In this document: positions 9,845 through 20,077 of the stretch, in pieces | How positions within the stretch are numbered: position 1 is the first letter of the stretch | How the letters are laid out: every line of letters starts with the position of its first letter | From: Vescimonas sanitatis | GTDB lineage: Bacteria; Bacillota; Clostridia; Oscillospirales; Oscillospiraceae | Assembly: GCF_049060325.1 (NCBI RefSeq) | Contig: NZ_JBMGPW010000002.1 | Location: forward strand, 310,001-374,000 | Direction: 5' to 3' | DNA: 64,000 bases | Made by a program: the position numbers and the translations under genes | Notes under the pieces: model-generated | What the model saw: only the letters and a program-made list of their open reading frames with translations | Databases searched by the model: none | Told to the model about the DNA's origin: nothing

Positions 9845-11251
9845 ATGCCAATTACATTTTCAGAACAATTCAATATCTCTAAAGAAGTCCTTGAAATAAC
9901 TGGCGTATTTGATGTCATTCTTGATATTGACACCAGAGTTTTCATAGACCCTGCACTTTTGGAGTTATGCACTGAACCTGAGTTTCTGGATGCACGCAAA
10001 AAGGTTGAAAAGTACTTTTCTGACATTATAACATTACTCAGACATTCCAAAAGCCAAACTGATATGTATAGAAAACGTGCAGAGAGGATGTTAACGTTTA
10101 CGGAACTGTCTGGTACATGTTTTGGATACTCTCAAAACGGAACCGGTGGAAACGCAATCGGCTCAGTACTTAGAAAAACGATTTTGAACACTATACAAGA
10201 TCTTATGACTGAAGGAGATACGGATCCGGTATTGTTTGAATTGTTAGGAGTATTTCAAGAAGGAATTGGCTGCGATCGCGTAAGCGATCTAATAACATTT
10301 ATTCTCCGTGAGGATATGCTAAAATATACACAGCGCGTGACTGAATTTGCTGGAGTCGATTCGCTTTCGGTTAGTTTCGGACACAAAATATATAAAACGT
10401 GTAGAAATCCTTACAACAACAAACCGCTTCTGCTCTTACCTTCTGCTATCCTTAGTCCATTACCTATAGCGGATACTTTTGATGATATTGACTGGATTTG
10501 CCAAGAGAATGAGCGAGTTCGGGAGGAAATCAACAGTTACTTTGATTTGGGAAAGAAAACAAAACTTCATAAGTCTCAAATCCTTACTTTGATGCGTAAC
10601 AGTACGAGCTTTCGAACCGCTCTTATAGCTGCTTATAAAGCAACTCCTAAAAGGGTGTATGATTTTTCTGAAGATCCAGCTGGCGAATACGTGTGGCTTT
10701 CTGCTGCAAGAGAGTATACCGAAAAATATCCACTATCTCTCTCACAAGTACCACTGGAAACCAGTGATGACGTCCTAACTATAGCAAAAACGATCTGTAA
10801 TCAATTCAAGACTTTAGTCGAAGACAACGGACTTTCTAAGCTTCTTTATAATTCAAATGGAACGCCCAAACATGAATCAGCGGCGCAGTTACTTTTTTAT
10901 GGTATTGCCGATTCATATTGTGACGCGAATAACATTGATCTTACAAAAGAAGGAAACAACGGGAGAGGTCCTGTCGATTTTAAATTATCGAGGGGAGCAA
11001 CTGATAAAGTCATTGTCGAAACAAAACTGACTTCAAATCCTCAATTACGACACGGAATTGAAATTCAACTTCCAACATACATGAAACAAGAGAAAACTAA
11101 ACAGGCAATTTATTTGATTATCGATAATGGACATCCTAAGGCATTAGAACATTTTATTGCCTTCTACAACGAGTTGGACAAAGAGATAAAAAGAAAAATA
11201 TCTTATTTTATTATTGATGCTACTATGCGACCCTCTGCAAGCAAAGCCTAA
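9845..11251 (+). CDS. Putative PD-(D/E)XK-like nuclease, candidate defence protein
   Basis: A 468-residue protein, AT-richer than its neighbours. GGGGGG precedes the ATG. I do not recognise the whole protein. Near residues 375-395 it has GRGPVDFKLSRG...VIVETKL, which fits the Asp...Glu-x-Lys core of PD-(D/E)XK nucleases (D at about 379, E-T-K at about 393), and the following strand/helix (IQLPTYMKQEKTKQAIYLII) fits the end of such a fold. The N-terminal 350 residues are helical, without known motifs, and may recognise the target or a partner. Context: behind a small XRE regulator and in front of a PLD/helicase protein, inside a defence-rich island. Restriction-like activity is inference. Confidence 0.6.
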   Translation: MPITFSEQFNISKEVLEITGVFDVILDIDTRVFIDPALLELCTEPEFLDARKKVEKYFSDIITLLRHSKSQTDMYRKRAERMLTFTELSGTCFGYSQNGTGGNAIGSVLRKTILNTIQDLMTEGDTDPVLFELLGVFQEGIGCDRVSDLITFILREDMLKYTQRVTEFAGVDSLSVSFGHKIYKTCRNPYNNKPLLLLPSAILSPLPIADTFDDIDWICQENERVREEINSYFDLGKKTKLHKSQILTLMRNSTSFRTALIAAYKATPKRVYDFSEDPAGEYVWLSAAREYTEKYPLSLSQVPLETSDDVLTIAKTICNQFKTLVEDNGLSKLLYNSNGTPKHESAAQLLFYGIADSYCDANNIDLTKEGNNGRGPVDFKLSRGATDKVIVETKLTSNPQLRHGIEIQLPTYMKQEKTKQAIYLIIDNGHPKALEHFIAFYNELDKEIKRKISYFIIDATMRPSASKA

Positions 11252-11340
11252 CCACTTGCTTGATGGGGATGCTTTGCTCTGCAATAGATAAATGTACTGT
11301 ACATGAAGAGGAAAAGTTTTTTCAACGAGGAGAAAACTCT

Positions 11341-14300
11341 ATGTTACATCCCGGCCTATACGAACAAGTCATCAACAACGCCTTGACGGGCGAGCTTGCG
11401 GAGATTCCGGAGGCCCGCAAGTCTGTTGCGCCCATTGACAAGGTGGAAGCCTCCAAGGTGCTGGCGCAGTATCTGGCAGATGTGGTTCAAAAGGGCTTGG
11501 ATAACGTGCTGGACAACGGCGGGGATATTTCTGCCCAGATCGGGCTGACCAACCAGATCGTTGATCTCATTCAAAATACAACGAAAGAAGCTGACTTTGC
11601 CGCGCTGGGCGTTGACCGGCGGGCAGAGCAGCTTCTTGCGCTTTTACGGGAGACCGACCCGCGGCTGGCGGTGGGGAAAACGGCGGCGGACATAGAGCGC
11701 CCAGAGACATCCATCGCACAAAGCTCACTTTTCACCGGGGCTGTGCATGAGCCACAGATGTTTACCGAGCTCAAAAAGGAAATCGTCTCGGCCGACCGGA
11801 TCGACATGCTGGTGTCCTTCATCAAATGGAGTGGTCTACGCCTTATTATGGACGAGTTGCGGGAGTTTACGCGCAGCGGCGGCGAGCTCCGTATCATCAC
11901 CACCTCCTACATGGGCGCTACCGACGTGAAAGCCATTGAGGAGCTTCGAAAGCTGCCCAATACGCACATCAAGGTCAGCTACAACACTAAGACGACCCGC
12001 CTCCACGCCAAGGCATATATCTTTTACCGAGAAACCGGCTTCACGACGGCTTATGTTGGCTCGTCCAACCTGTCCAATGCCGCATTGACCAGCGGCCTTG
12101 AATGGAACACAAAAGTAACGCGGCGCGACCTACCCGAAACCATCGACAAGATCGCCGCTACCTTTGAGTATTACTGGAATGACCGCGAATTTGAATACTA
12201 CGCAGAGAATCAGAAAGAGCGCTTGGCACGGGCATTGAAGGCGGAAAAATATTTCGACACCAACAATGCTGACGTCTACACCATGGACATCAACCCCTAT
12301 TCCTACCAGCAGGAGATTTTGGACAAGCTGGAGGCAGAGCGCACTGTTCGTGGCTATACGCGCAATCTGGTGGTGGCGGCCACCGGTACCGGCAAGACGG
12401 TCATCTCTGCACTGGACTACAAGCGCTTCCGCAAGCAGAATCTGGATAGACCCTGCCGCCTGCTGTTTGTGGCGCACCGAGAGGAAATCCTCAAGCAGAG
12501 CTTGTACACCTTCCGCGCTGTGCTCAAGGACGCAAACTTTGGTGAGCTGTTTGTGGGCAACTATAAGCCGGAGAGCATCGACAACCTGTTTCTGTCCATC
12601 CAGACCTTCAACTCACAGAGCTTCACGGAAAAGACGAGTCCCGATTTTTACGATTACATCATCGTGGACGAATTCCACCATGCCGCCGCGCCGACTTACC
12701 AGAAGCTTTTGTCCTACTACCAGCCGCGCATCCTGCTGGGCTTGACCGCTACTCCGGAGCGTATGGACGGCAAGAGCATCCTGCCCTACTTCAACAATCG
12801 TATCGCCGCTGAGATCCGTCTGCCGGAAGCCATTGATCGAAAGCTCCTGTGCCCGTTCCAGTATTTTGGCGTTACCGATACGGTGGATCTGGATGCGCTC
12901 AAATGGTCTGCCGGTGGCTACCAAAAGAGTGAGCTGGAGCATATCTATACGTTCAGTGGGGCGGTTGCCGACCGCCGCGCCGACCATGTGGTGACGGCAC
13001 TGCTGAAATATGTGACGGACATTGACGAGGTGAAGGGTCTCGGCTTCTGTGTGACGGTCGATCACGCGGAATTTATGTGCCGCTATTTCAACGACCACAA
13101 CATCCCGTCCATGTGCCTCACCGGGCAATCTTCGGACGAGGAAAGAGCGGCGGCCAAGCGGCGCTTGGTGTCCGGCGAGGTGCGGTTCATCTTCGTCGTG
13201 GACATCTATAACGAGGGCGTAGATATTCCGGAAGTCAATACGGTTCTTTTTCTGCGTCCCACGGAGTCGTTGACGATTTTCTTGCAGCAGCTGGGACGTG
13301 GCCTGCGTCTATCTGAGGACAAGGAATGCCTGACCGTGCTGGACTTCATCGGTCAGGCGAATAGAAAATACAATTTTGAAGATAAGTTTGCGGCGCTGCT
13401 GTCGAATACCACCCGCAGCGTGAGCCGGGAGATCAAGGACGGCTTTGTGTCCGTTCCCAAGGGCTGCTATATCCAGTTGGAGAAGAAAGCGGCCAAATAC
13501 ATTTTGGAGAATATCCGCGCGTCCTATGGCAATACGGCTGGGTTGGTGGCTCGTGCAGCATCTTTTACGGAGGACAGTGGGCTGGAACTGACGCTCAAAA
13601 ACTTCTTGGATTACTACCATCTTGATCCGCGGGCGATCTACAAGTTTTCCTCCTTCTCTCGCATTTGCGCCAGAGCGGATGCCATCGAGGACTTTTCGGA
13701 GCCGCTGGAGGACATCCTGACCAAAGCGTTTGCAAAGCTTGCTGTAATCGACTCCCGCCGCTGGATTTCGTTCCTGCTGGACGTCCTTCCGTGTTTGGAT
13801 AATCTTGATTTTGCAGCGCTTCCGGATGCGGAAAAGCGGATGATGCAGATGTTCTATGTCACCGTCTGGGGCAAGGTGGTGGAGGACTGGGACGACGAAG
13901 AGGTGCTTAGTAACCTCTATGCCCTGTCTGACAGCACAGTTCTGCTCGGTGAACTCTTGGAGCTGCTGCGTTATCGCTTCGAGCAGATCGACTTTATCGA
14001 CGAGCCGGTGGAACTGGGCTTCGACTGCCCGTTGGATCTGCACTGCACCTATACCCGCGATCAACTGTTGGTGGCGATGGACTTTATGAAACCGGCAACC
14101 GTGCGTGAGGGCGTGAAGTGGCTGCCGGAGAAAAACATCGATGTGTTCTTTGTGACGCTGAACAAGGCGGACAAGGACTATTCGCCAACCACCATGTACA
14201 ACGATTATTCCATCAATGAGAGCTTGTTTCATTGGCAGAGCCAGAGCACCACGGCGGAGAATTCGTCCACCGGTCAGCGCTATATCCACCACAAGGAACG

Positions 14301-14496
14301 CGGCAGCAAGGTACTGCTGTTTGTGCGTGAGTTTAAGGCGGACCGTAAGACCGGCGGTGCAGAAGCGTACACCTATCTGGGCACGGCGAACTACGTGAAG
14401 CATACGGGCAGCAGACCGATGAACATCACCTGGCAGCTGGACCGCCCGATCCCGGCGAAGTTCTTGAAGAAGACAAATAAGTTGGTAGTGGGCTGA
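11341..14496 (+). CDS. PLD nuclease / superfamily 2 helicase / DUF3427 protein
   Basis: 1051 residues; the start at 11341 (MLHPGLYEQV) follows AGGAGA at 7 bases. Domains in order: N-terminal DUF3427-associated helical region; phospholipase-D-type nuclease (about 155-260) with RLHAKAYIF and GSSNLS, the HxK...GSxN pattern; helicase core with Walker A AATGTGKT (about 346), DEFHH (about 441) and motif VI QQLGRGLRL (about 648); C-terminal DUF3427 region (about 700-1051) with HHKERGSKVLLFVRE. The same fused architecture is widespread in bacterial genome islands and is taken to be a DNA-degrading defence enzyme. It lies about 90 bp after the PD-(D/E)XK-like gene and 230 bp before Wadjet. GC is visibly higher than in the preceding gene, so the two may have been joined by separate transfers. 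Confidence 0.85.
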   Translation: MLHPGLYEQVINNALTGELAEIPEARKSVAPIDKVEASKVLAQYLADVVQKGLDNVLDNGGDISAQIGLTNQIVDLIQNTTKEADFAALGVDRRAEQLLALLRETDPRLAVGKTAADIERPETSIAQSSLFTGAVHEPQMFTELKKEIVSADRIDMLVSFIKWSGLRLIMDELREFTRSGGELRIITTSYMGATDVKAIEELRKLPNTHIKVSYNTKTTRLHAKAYIFYRETGFTTAYVGSSNLSNAALTSGLEWNTKVTRRDLPETIDKIAATFEYYWNDREFEYYAENQKERLARALKAEKYFDTNNADVYTMDINPYSYQQEILDKLEAERTVRGYTRNLVVAATGTGKTVISALDYKRFRKQNLDRPCRLLFVAHREEILKQSLYTFRAVLKDANFGELFVGNYKPESIDNLFLSIQTFNSQSFTEKTSPDFYDYIIVDEFHHAAAPTYQKLLSYYQPRILLGLTATPERMDGKSILPYFNNRIAAEIRLPEAIDRKLLCPFQYFGVTDTVDLDALKWSAGGYQKSELEHIYTFSGAVADRRADHVVTALLKYVTDIDEVKGLGFCVTVDHAEFMCRYFNDHNIPSMCLTGQSSDEERAAAKRRLVSGEVRFIFVVDIYNEGVDIPEVNTVLFLRPTESLTIFLQQLGRGLRLSEDKECLTVLDFIGQANRKYNFEDKFAALLSNTTRSVSREIKDGFVSVPKGCYIQLEKKAAKYILENIRASYGNTAGLVARAASFTEDSGLELTLKNFLDYYHLDPRAIYKFSSFSRICARADAIEDFSEPLEDILTKAFAKLAVIDSRRWISFLLDVLPCLDNLDFAALPDAEKRMMQMFYVTVWGKVVEDWDDEEVLSNLYALSDSTVLLGELLELLRYRFEQIDFIDEPVELGFDCPLDLHCTYTRDQLLVAMDFMKPATVREGVKWLPEKNIDVFFVTLNKADKDYSPTTMYNDYSINESLFHWQSQSTTAENSSTGQRYIHHKERGSKVLLFVREFKADRKTGGAEAYTYLGTANYVKHTGSRPMNITWQLDRPIPAKFLKKTNKLVVG

Positions 14497-14706
14497 TTAA
14501 ATTCGCACAGGAACGCCATAACGAACTGGAACAAAAAGACCGTTGTGGATCAGAACCCAATCATTCATATATTCCAGGCGAACATCGAGCCAGCGCCCAT
14601 CCAGCCAACATGCAAAGCAGTCTCCACAGTGAAGCCCGCCATATAGTGTCCCCGTATCGAATACGATATCTGGCCTATCCTGATTCCAAATTAATCGTCC
14701 AATCAT
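14497..14706 (-). CDS. Small DUF5348-like protein
   Basis: 69 residues, with ACAGGAG 9 bases before the start at 14706. It is rich in Trp, Gly and Asp; TLYGGLHCGDCFACWLDGRW and YMNDWVLIHNG match my memory of the DUF5348 pattern (GGLhCGdxf...WhxxRhE...WYLh). It converges on the helicase gene (stop codons abut) and is divergent from jetA, whose ribosome site lies within the same 30 bp. The role is unknown; such proteins travel with mobile and defence modules. Confidence 0.6.
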   Translation of the reverse strand: MIGRLIWNQDRPDIVFDTGTLYGGLHCGDCFACWLDGRWLDVRLEYMNDWVLIHNGLFVPVRYGVPVRI

Positions 14707-14735
14707 AATTGTCGTCTCCTGTAGGAGGAAGGTTC

Positions 14736-16139
14736 ATGAAGTTTTTTGAAGCGGTTCCTGGTGAGCTTTTTTCACCTTTGGCCTCGCCCAACCGCGCACT
14801 ATACGCAGATGCTCTGGATGTGCTGTACACCGCATACCGTGAAAACCTTAAAATACGCGAAGACACGCTGTATTCTATGCTCCGCAGCAGATTGGAGCAG
14901 CAACTGGCGGATGCTACGTTTGAAGGGGAAGATATTGACGAGGATGAGCTGCGGGATATCTCCGGCCGTGCACGCTTTTTGATTCGGAAGCTCTGCGGTA
15001 AAGGCTGGTTTGAAAAGGAACGGGGTGACGATTTTGAGGAGTATATTACCGTCCCAAGTTACAGCAGCCGGCTGCTGGAGCTGTTTCACCAGCTCCGGGA
15101 TGATCGTCCTGCTCGCGGATTTTCCTATGTGTTTGGTACCTACTCTGCTCTGAAGGTCGCCAATGAGAGCGAAAGCGTTTACGATAAGATGGCCGCAATT
15201 TACAGTGCCTATGATAACACCAGTGCTCTCATAAATTTGTTGCAAATGGTCTATCACAATGTGAAGCATTATTTTCAGATGCAGATAGATATGCAGGACG
15301 TCAATCAGGTATTGGCCTCTCACTTCAACGAGTTTGGACAGAAAGTAGTTGAGGCATACATACGACCGTTGAAAATTAAGGACTCCGTCCCAAAGTATCG
15401 CGTTCCAATTCAATCTGTTTTGAGAAGCTGGGCTGAGGATGATGCTCTGCTGCTTGCCATGGCGAACGCAGCTTTGCAGGATAAACGAGGAGATACAGTG
15501 GAAAACTGCCGTTCCGATCTGCTGCAAAAGATTTTCTGGATCGACGAGCGATATGACAATATAGAGCATGACTATCTCGATGAAATAGATGCGCAGGTTC
15601 GCCGCTATACGAGAGCAGCAACGCAAAAGGTAGAAAACCTGACAAATCGCGATCAAAATGTTCGGGGAAACTTGAATGTACTGCTCACGGCATTGTCGCG
15701 CAATCGACGCGCCGGTGATTTAGTAGACCGGATACAACCGGTATTTCAGCTTTATGAGCAGTCATTCCTTTCTGAAAAAAGCTTGTGGTATCGAAAGCGC
15801 CCCGAAAAACGGACAAGAGCTGCCACGGTTCTTATTCAGGAAACGGCTTCCGATGCAGATGCGGCCGCGCAGGCCGCACAGCTGCTGCGTTCCGAATATG
15901 GCCGCGCGGCCATTGCCGCCTATGTGCAGGGATGGTTGGGGGATGCAGATGTTCGCTACTCCAAAGATTTAAACATTAAGGATGATAAATCCTACATCAT
16001 GAGTTTGCTGGCTGTATTGACCAGCGGAGATTCTGCCGCAGGCTATCAGATCAAAGAGCTGGGCGGCTCGTTTCATGAAAATGGCTATTCCATCCCTCAG
16101 ATGCAGATTCGACGGAAGGAGAAGAAAAATGGATTTTGA
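14736..16139 (+). CDS. jetA: Wadjet anti-plasmid system subunit JetA (DUF5716-like)
   Basis: 467 residues; the ATG at 14736 follows GGAGGAAGG. The N-terminus MKFFEAVPGELFSPLASPNR, two winged-helix-like regions and a Lys/Arg-rich tail fit the MukF/ScpA-like kleisin subunit of Wadjet. From memory the family is DUF5716, the form found in type III Wadjet. JetA bridges the JetC SMC dimer and binds JetB. It is the first gene of a four-gene operon (11-bp overlap with jetB) that in known systems recognises and cleaves closed circular plasmids through loop extrusion. Confidence 0.85.
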   Translation: MKFFEAVPGELFSPLASPNRALYADALDVLYTAYRENLKIREDTLYSMLRSRLEQQLADATFEGEDIDEDELRDISGRARFLIRKLCGKGWFEKERGDDFEEYITVPSYSSRLLELFHQLRDDRPARGFSYVFGTYSALKVANESESVYDKMAAIYSAYDNTSALINLLQMVYHNVKHYFQMQIDMQDVNQVLASHFNEFGQKVVEAYIRPLKIKDSVPKYRVPIQSVLRSWAEDDALLLAMANAALQDKRGDTVENCRSDLLQKIFWIDERYDNIEHDYLDEIDAQVRRYTRAATQKVENLTNRDQNVRGNLNVLLTALSRNRRAGDLVDRIQPVFQLYEQSFLSEKSLWYRKRPEKRTRAATVLIQETASDADAAAQAAQLLRSEYGRAAIAAYVQGWLGDADVRYSKDLNIKDDKSYIMSLLAVLTSGDSAAGYQIKELGGSFHENGYSIPQMQIRRKEKKNGF

Positions 16140-16761
16140 CTTCATTCGTAGTGCGACCTCCAAGGAATTAGAACAGTTCAAGTCCGTTTGCAACCAGCTT
16201 CTTAGCCGGACTTATATTGTGCGAACACTGTTTCGGCCGGGCAAAGGAAGGGTGAATAACCCGGATTATACGTTTTTATCTCTGCATTACGAAGCGGTGC
16301 AAGAATATCTTAGTCTGCTGGATTGGGATCTGCGCAAAGATGATTTAAACGGCTATTTCTATGTGATCAATACGGACGAAGCGAACCGCTGCAACCTGAA
16401 CAAAAAAGAAACGGCCATTCTCCTTGCCCTACGCATGATTTATGAAGAAAATCAGGAACAACTCGGTCTGGAGCAGGATGCCGTTTGTACCGTGCGTGAT
16501 GTTTTAGAAAAGGTCGTCACGGATTACGCAATCCTTCCAGCAAAGCCCAATATGGACGAAGTGAAGCGTGCGTTGACATTGCTGGAAAATCACTCGATTA
16601 TTCAGCGGATTGAGGGAAAGTTCAATCAGAGCGGTTGTAAATTTTCCATATTACCGACCGTGTTGGCTGCAGTCTCCAGTGAAAAGCTGAACGATGTTGT
16701 GTCTGTGCTACGGAAGGAGGGCGATACCGATGAAGAAACTGAAGAAGATCCTGCTAATTAA
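16129..16761 (+). CDS. jetB: Wadjet subunit JetB (DUF6063-like)
   Basis: 210 residues; the ATG at 16129 follows GGAAGGAG and overlaps the end of jetA. The protein is helical with a winged-helix-like centre (NKKETAILLALRMIYEEN, MDEVKRALTLLENHSIIQRI) and an acidic tail (GDTDEETEEDPAN), as expected for the MukE/ScpB-like KITE subunit. Its small size and position fit JetB; the DUF6063 assignment (type III) is from memory. It overlaps jetC by 32 bp. Confidence 0.85.
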   Translation: MDFDFIRSATSKELEQFKSVCNQLLSRTYIVRTLFRPGKGRVNNPDYTFLSLHYEAVQEYLSLLDWDLRKDDLNGYFYVINTDEANRCNLNKKETAILLALRMIYEENQEQLGLEQDAVCTVRDVLEKVVTDYAILPAKPNMDEVKRALTLLENHSIIQRIEGKFNQSGCKFSILPTVLAAVSSEKLNDVVSVLRKEGDTDEETEEDPAN

Positions 16762-19700
16762 TTGGCTGTATTTCAGCAAAGAGATCATCGAGGTAGGTGA
16801 TATTAATTTCTTGACTGGAAAAAACGGTGCGGGAAAATCCACGGTAATTGATGCCCTTCAAATCGTTCTATTGGGAGAAACAAATGCCCGCAACTTTAAT
16901 CAGGCTGCCAATGAAAAGTCTCAGCGCACGCTGGACGGTTATTTGCGGGCAGATATGGATGAAAATAACCCGTATTCCCGCCGGGGAAAAGATTTCTCCA
17001 GCTACATTGCTTGTGAGTTCCAAGATGACGTAGTGGGCAGCAGTTTTGTCACGGGCGTTGTTTTTGATTGCCGCAGTGACGGAAGCAGGCAGGAACGCTT
17101 TTTCATTTGTGTGGGAACGCTGCCCGAGAACGGCTTTGTTGAAAATGGAGAGGCTATGGAGATTCCTGCGCTGCGCCGTTTTTTGAAGCAGAATTACGTT
17201 AAGGCGGAGATCTATGACACGCAGAAGGAATATCGCAGGAATATGCTGTCAAGATGGAATGTGCACAATGAGCAGGTCCTTCGAATGATGAAAAAGGCGG
17301 TATCCTTCCGCCCTATCGTGGATATCCAGAAATTCATTACCGAGAACATCTGCGACATACCGGAGAAGCCTGATATCGAGGCCATGCAGCAGAATATCCG
17401 GGATTATAAACGCCATGAAATGTTGGCACAGCGGCAGGAGGAGAAACTGACTGCTTTACAGGAGATAGGCAGACTCTATCGTGAAATGAATCAGGCCATT
17501 GACCGCTGGCGGGTGCAATCATTTTTGGTACTTTGGTCCAAAAAAGAAATGGAACAAGCCCAAATTGACCGATTTGAGCTTGAAAAGAGAGACAGTACCA
17601 CAGAATTAGCCGCAATTGAAAAGAGTATCATGACGATCTCTGATCGAATCACACAGAAAGAGAACCGCAGGCGCGAACTTGACTTGGCCTGCGCGCAGAG
17701 CAGTGTGTTTCAGGAGGAAGAAAAACTCCGCAATCGGAAGCAGGCGCTGCTGGATGAGCAAAAAAGGCTGACGCAGGACCTCCAATCCTTGGCAATGGAA
17801 ATAAAAAGGGAATCCCTTCAGCTGAATGGTCTGTGCGACGCAATCTTGAAACAAGATGCAGAAGGAGTCCTCGTGCCTGTGCAGGAAGCGGCCGAAAGCG
17901 TTCTGAAGGCTTATTCGCTTTTTACATCCGGAAGCTATGAGATATTCTCCTATTCATCGGCACCTTTTGAGAGCGCCCAGCAGGCAGCGGCTGAGCTTGC
18001 TAAGACCATCCGAGATGCGCTGCACAAAGCAGAAGATCGTCTGGCGGAGTTGAAGGAGGAGCAGGACCAAAAACGCACTGTCCTCGCAAATCTCCGAAAG
18101 GACATTAAAGACTATCCGCGAGGTCTACTGCAATTGAAGGCCCGCTTGGAATCTGAGCTGAACAGCCGGATCGGCAGTCCTGTGAGAATAGATATTCTTG
18201 CGGATGTCCTGGAGCTTGCGGACGAACGGTGGCGCGGAGCCGTGGAGGGATATCTCAATGCGCAGAAGTTTTATCTGCTGGTTGATCCGGCGTATTATAA
18301 AAGTGCCTTATTGATCTTTGACAGGATCAAAAAAGAGTTCGGCTTTGCATCGTTTGGACTGGTGGACATTGGTAAGCTGCGTGAACGAGAAACGATCCGC
18401 CCGCGCGATGACAGCCTTGCCAGAAAGGTGGATACTGATAACAAGCTGGCGCGCAGCTATATTGACTATCTGTTGGGGCGCGTCGTATGTTGTGAAAAAG
18501 CTGAACAGCTGCGCAATTTCAAAACCGCTATTACAGCAGACGGACTGCTCTACCAGGGATATGTTGTCCGTTCGATTCGTCGTGAGCTGATGGATGACGC
18601 ATTTATTGGCCGTTATGCGGTAAGTCTGCGTGTATCTCGATTGGAAGAGGAGTTAACGCAGATTGAAGACCAGCTGCGTTATTGGAATCCTATCCGTCAG
18701 CTTTTGTCACAGTCAAAAGAACCGTTATTTACGCACTTTTTTGTCCAAAATACCGTGGCAGAAAAGCAAAAAGCATACCTGCACGGCATGGAGATCGCCA
18801 ATGAACTGACCGATATCGATGATCAGCTTTCAAAACTGGATCTTTTGTGGCTGGACGAACAGCGCCGCACAATTGCTGCGCTCGGGGACGAAATCATAGC
18901 GCTGAATAAAGAAAAAGAGCAGAAAGGAATTCAGATCGGCCAGCACAAGGAACGTATTCGCCAGTTGGACTATGAGGTGCTGCCGGATCATTACCAGCAG
19001 CTATCTTATATGGAAGACCGCCTGCAAGATGAATTCCCTGTTGAATATCAGGAAAGCATCGGTCTTCCCAGATATCAGCAGGAGCTCGCCCGCCTGAAAC
19101 GCGCAGACATCGTCCATAAGAACTTCAGCAGCCGTTTGGAGCAGAGCGTAAAGGAACAGGATACTGCCCGGAAAAAGCTTTTCATTGCACGTAGGGAGTA
19201 TACGGACCGGTTTAAGCCATGTTCCTTCCGTGTGGAAGCCATGGATAATGATGAGTTTGAATCGGAGCGGAGGCTCTTGGAGGAAAGTGAGCTGCCCAAA
19301 TACCGGGAAAAGATCAACGCTGCCCGAGAGAGTGCGATGGAACAGTTCCAGAATGATTTTCTGGCCAAATTGAAGTCCAGCATCGACCAAGTGCAGGATC
19401 AGGTGAAGAATCTAAATCGCGCACTGCGTCAGGCTCAATTCGGAACGGACAGTTATCAGTTCCGTGTGGAGCGTAATCCGGATTATGCAGAGTATTATGA
19501 CATGATTATGGATCCGGAGCTTATGGAAGGCGATGTAGGGTTGTTCGCACGGCCTTTCCAGGATAAATATGGCCAGCTGATAGAGAAGCTGTTCAGCCAG
19601 ATCACTACGGCGGATGATACACAGTTAAATGCGAGAAAACAAAGCGAGCTGCAGGAAAATATCCAACGATATACCGATTTTAGGACATACCTGAAGTTTG

Positions 19701-20077
19701 ACCTGGAAACCACGGATCAAAACGGAACAAAGCAGCTGCTTTCTCAGACCTTGAACACAAAGTCCGGCGGTGAAACACAGACTCCGTTTTATATTGCGGT
19801 TCTGGCTTCCTTCGCTCAGCTCTACCGTGTGAACGATACATCCAGTTTCGGCAACACCGTCCGATTGGCAGTGTTTGATGAGGCATTTAACAAAATGGAT
19901 AGTGATCGCATTATTGAGAGCGTCCGTCTCCTGCGAAGGATGGGCTTGCAGGCCATTATCTGTACACCGCCGGATAAGGTTTCGGATATTATGCCGATTG
20001 CAGACCGTACGCTGCTGGTAAACAAGGACAAATACATAATGCATATTCTGCCCTTTGGCAAGGAGATTGCTCAGTGA
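16730..20077 (+). CDS. jetC: Wadjet SMC-like ATPase JetC
   Basis: 1115 residues; the start at 16730 (MKKLKKILLINW) follows GGAGGG. A Walker A lies at residues 30-38 (GKNGAGKST), long coiled coils at about 210-430 and 590-900, a hinge-like globular part near 480-570 (LNAQKFYLLVDPAYYKSALL), the ABC signature LNTKSGGETQT near 1015 and Walker B LAVFDEAFNKMD near 1050. This is the MukB/SbcC-like DNA-loop-extruding motor. jetD starts inside its last codons (GTG at 20074 overlapping the TGA), implying translational coupling. Confidence 0.92.
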   Translation: MKKLKKILLINWLYFSKEIIEVGDINFLTGKNGAGKSTVIDALQIVLLGETNARNFNQAANEKSQRTLDGYLRADMDENNPYSRRGKDFSSYIACEFQDDVVGSSFVTGVVFDCRSDGSRQERFFICVGTLPENGFVENGEAMEIPALRRFLKQNYVKAEIYDTQKEYRRNMLSRWNVHNEQVLRMMKKAVSFRPIVDIQKFITENICDIPEKPDIEAMQQNIRDYKRHEMLAQRQEEKLTALQEIGRLYREMNQAIDRWRVQSFLVLWSKKEMEQAQIDRFELEKRDSTTELAAIEKSIMTISDRITQKENRRRELDLACAQSSVFQEEEKLRNRKQALLDEQKRLTQDLQSLAMEIKRESLQLNGLCDAILKQDAEGVLVPVQEAAESVLKAYSLFTSGSYEIFSYSSAPFESAQQAAAELAKTIRDALHKAEDRLAELKEEQDQKRTVLANLRKDIKDYPRGLLQLKARLESELNSRIGSPVRIDILADVLELADERWRGAVEGYLNAQKFYLLVDPAYYKSALLIFDRIKKEFGFASFGLVDIGKLRERETIRPRDDSLARKVDTDNKLARSYIDYLLGRVVCCEKAEQLRNFKTAITADGLLYQGYVVRSIRRELMDDAFIGRYAVSLRVSRLEEELTQIEDQLRYWNPIRQLLSQSKEPLFTHFFVQNTVAEKQKAYLHGMEIANELTDIDDQLSKLDLLWLDEQRRTIAALGDEIIALNKEKEQKGIQIGQHKERIRQLDYEVLPDHYQQLSYMEDRLQDEFPVEYQESIGLPRYQQELARLKRADIVHKNFSSRLEQSVKEQDTARKKLFIARREYTDRFKPCSFRVEAMDNDEFESERRLLEESELPKYREKINAARESAMEQFQNDFLAKLKSSIDQVQDQVKNLNRALRQAQFGTDSYQFRVERNPDYAEYYDMIMDPELMEGDVGLFARPFQDKYGQLIEKLFSQITTADDTQLNARKQSELQENIQRYTDFRTYLKFDLETTDQNGTKQLLSQTLNTKSGGETQTPFYIAVLASFAQLYRVNDTSSFGNTVRLAVFDEAFNKMDSDRIIESVRLLRRMGLQAIICTPPDKVSDIMPIADRTLLVNKDKYIMHILPFGKEIAQ

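Noticed and set aside
13309..14403. Minus-strand open frame of 364 codons
   Set aside because: Antisense shadow of the PLD-helicase-DUF3427 gene.
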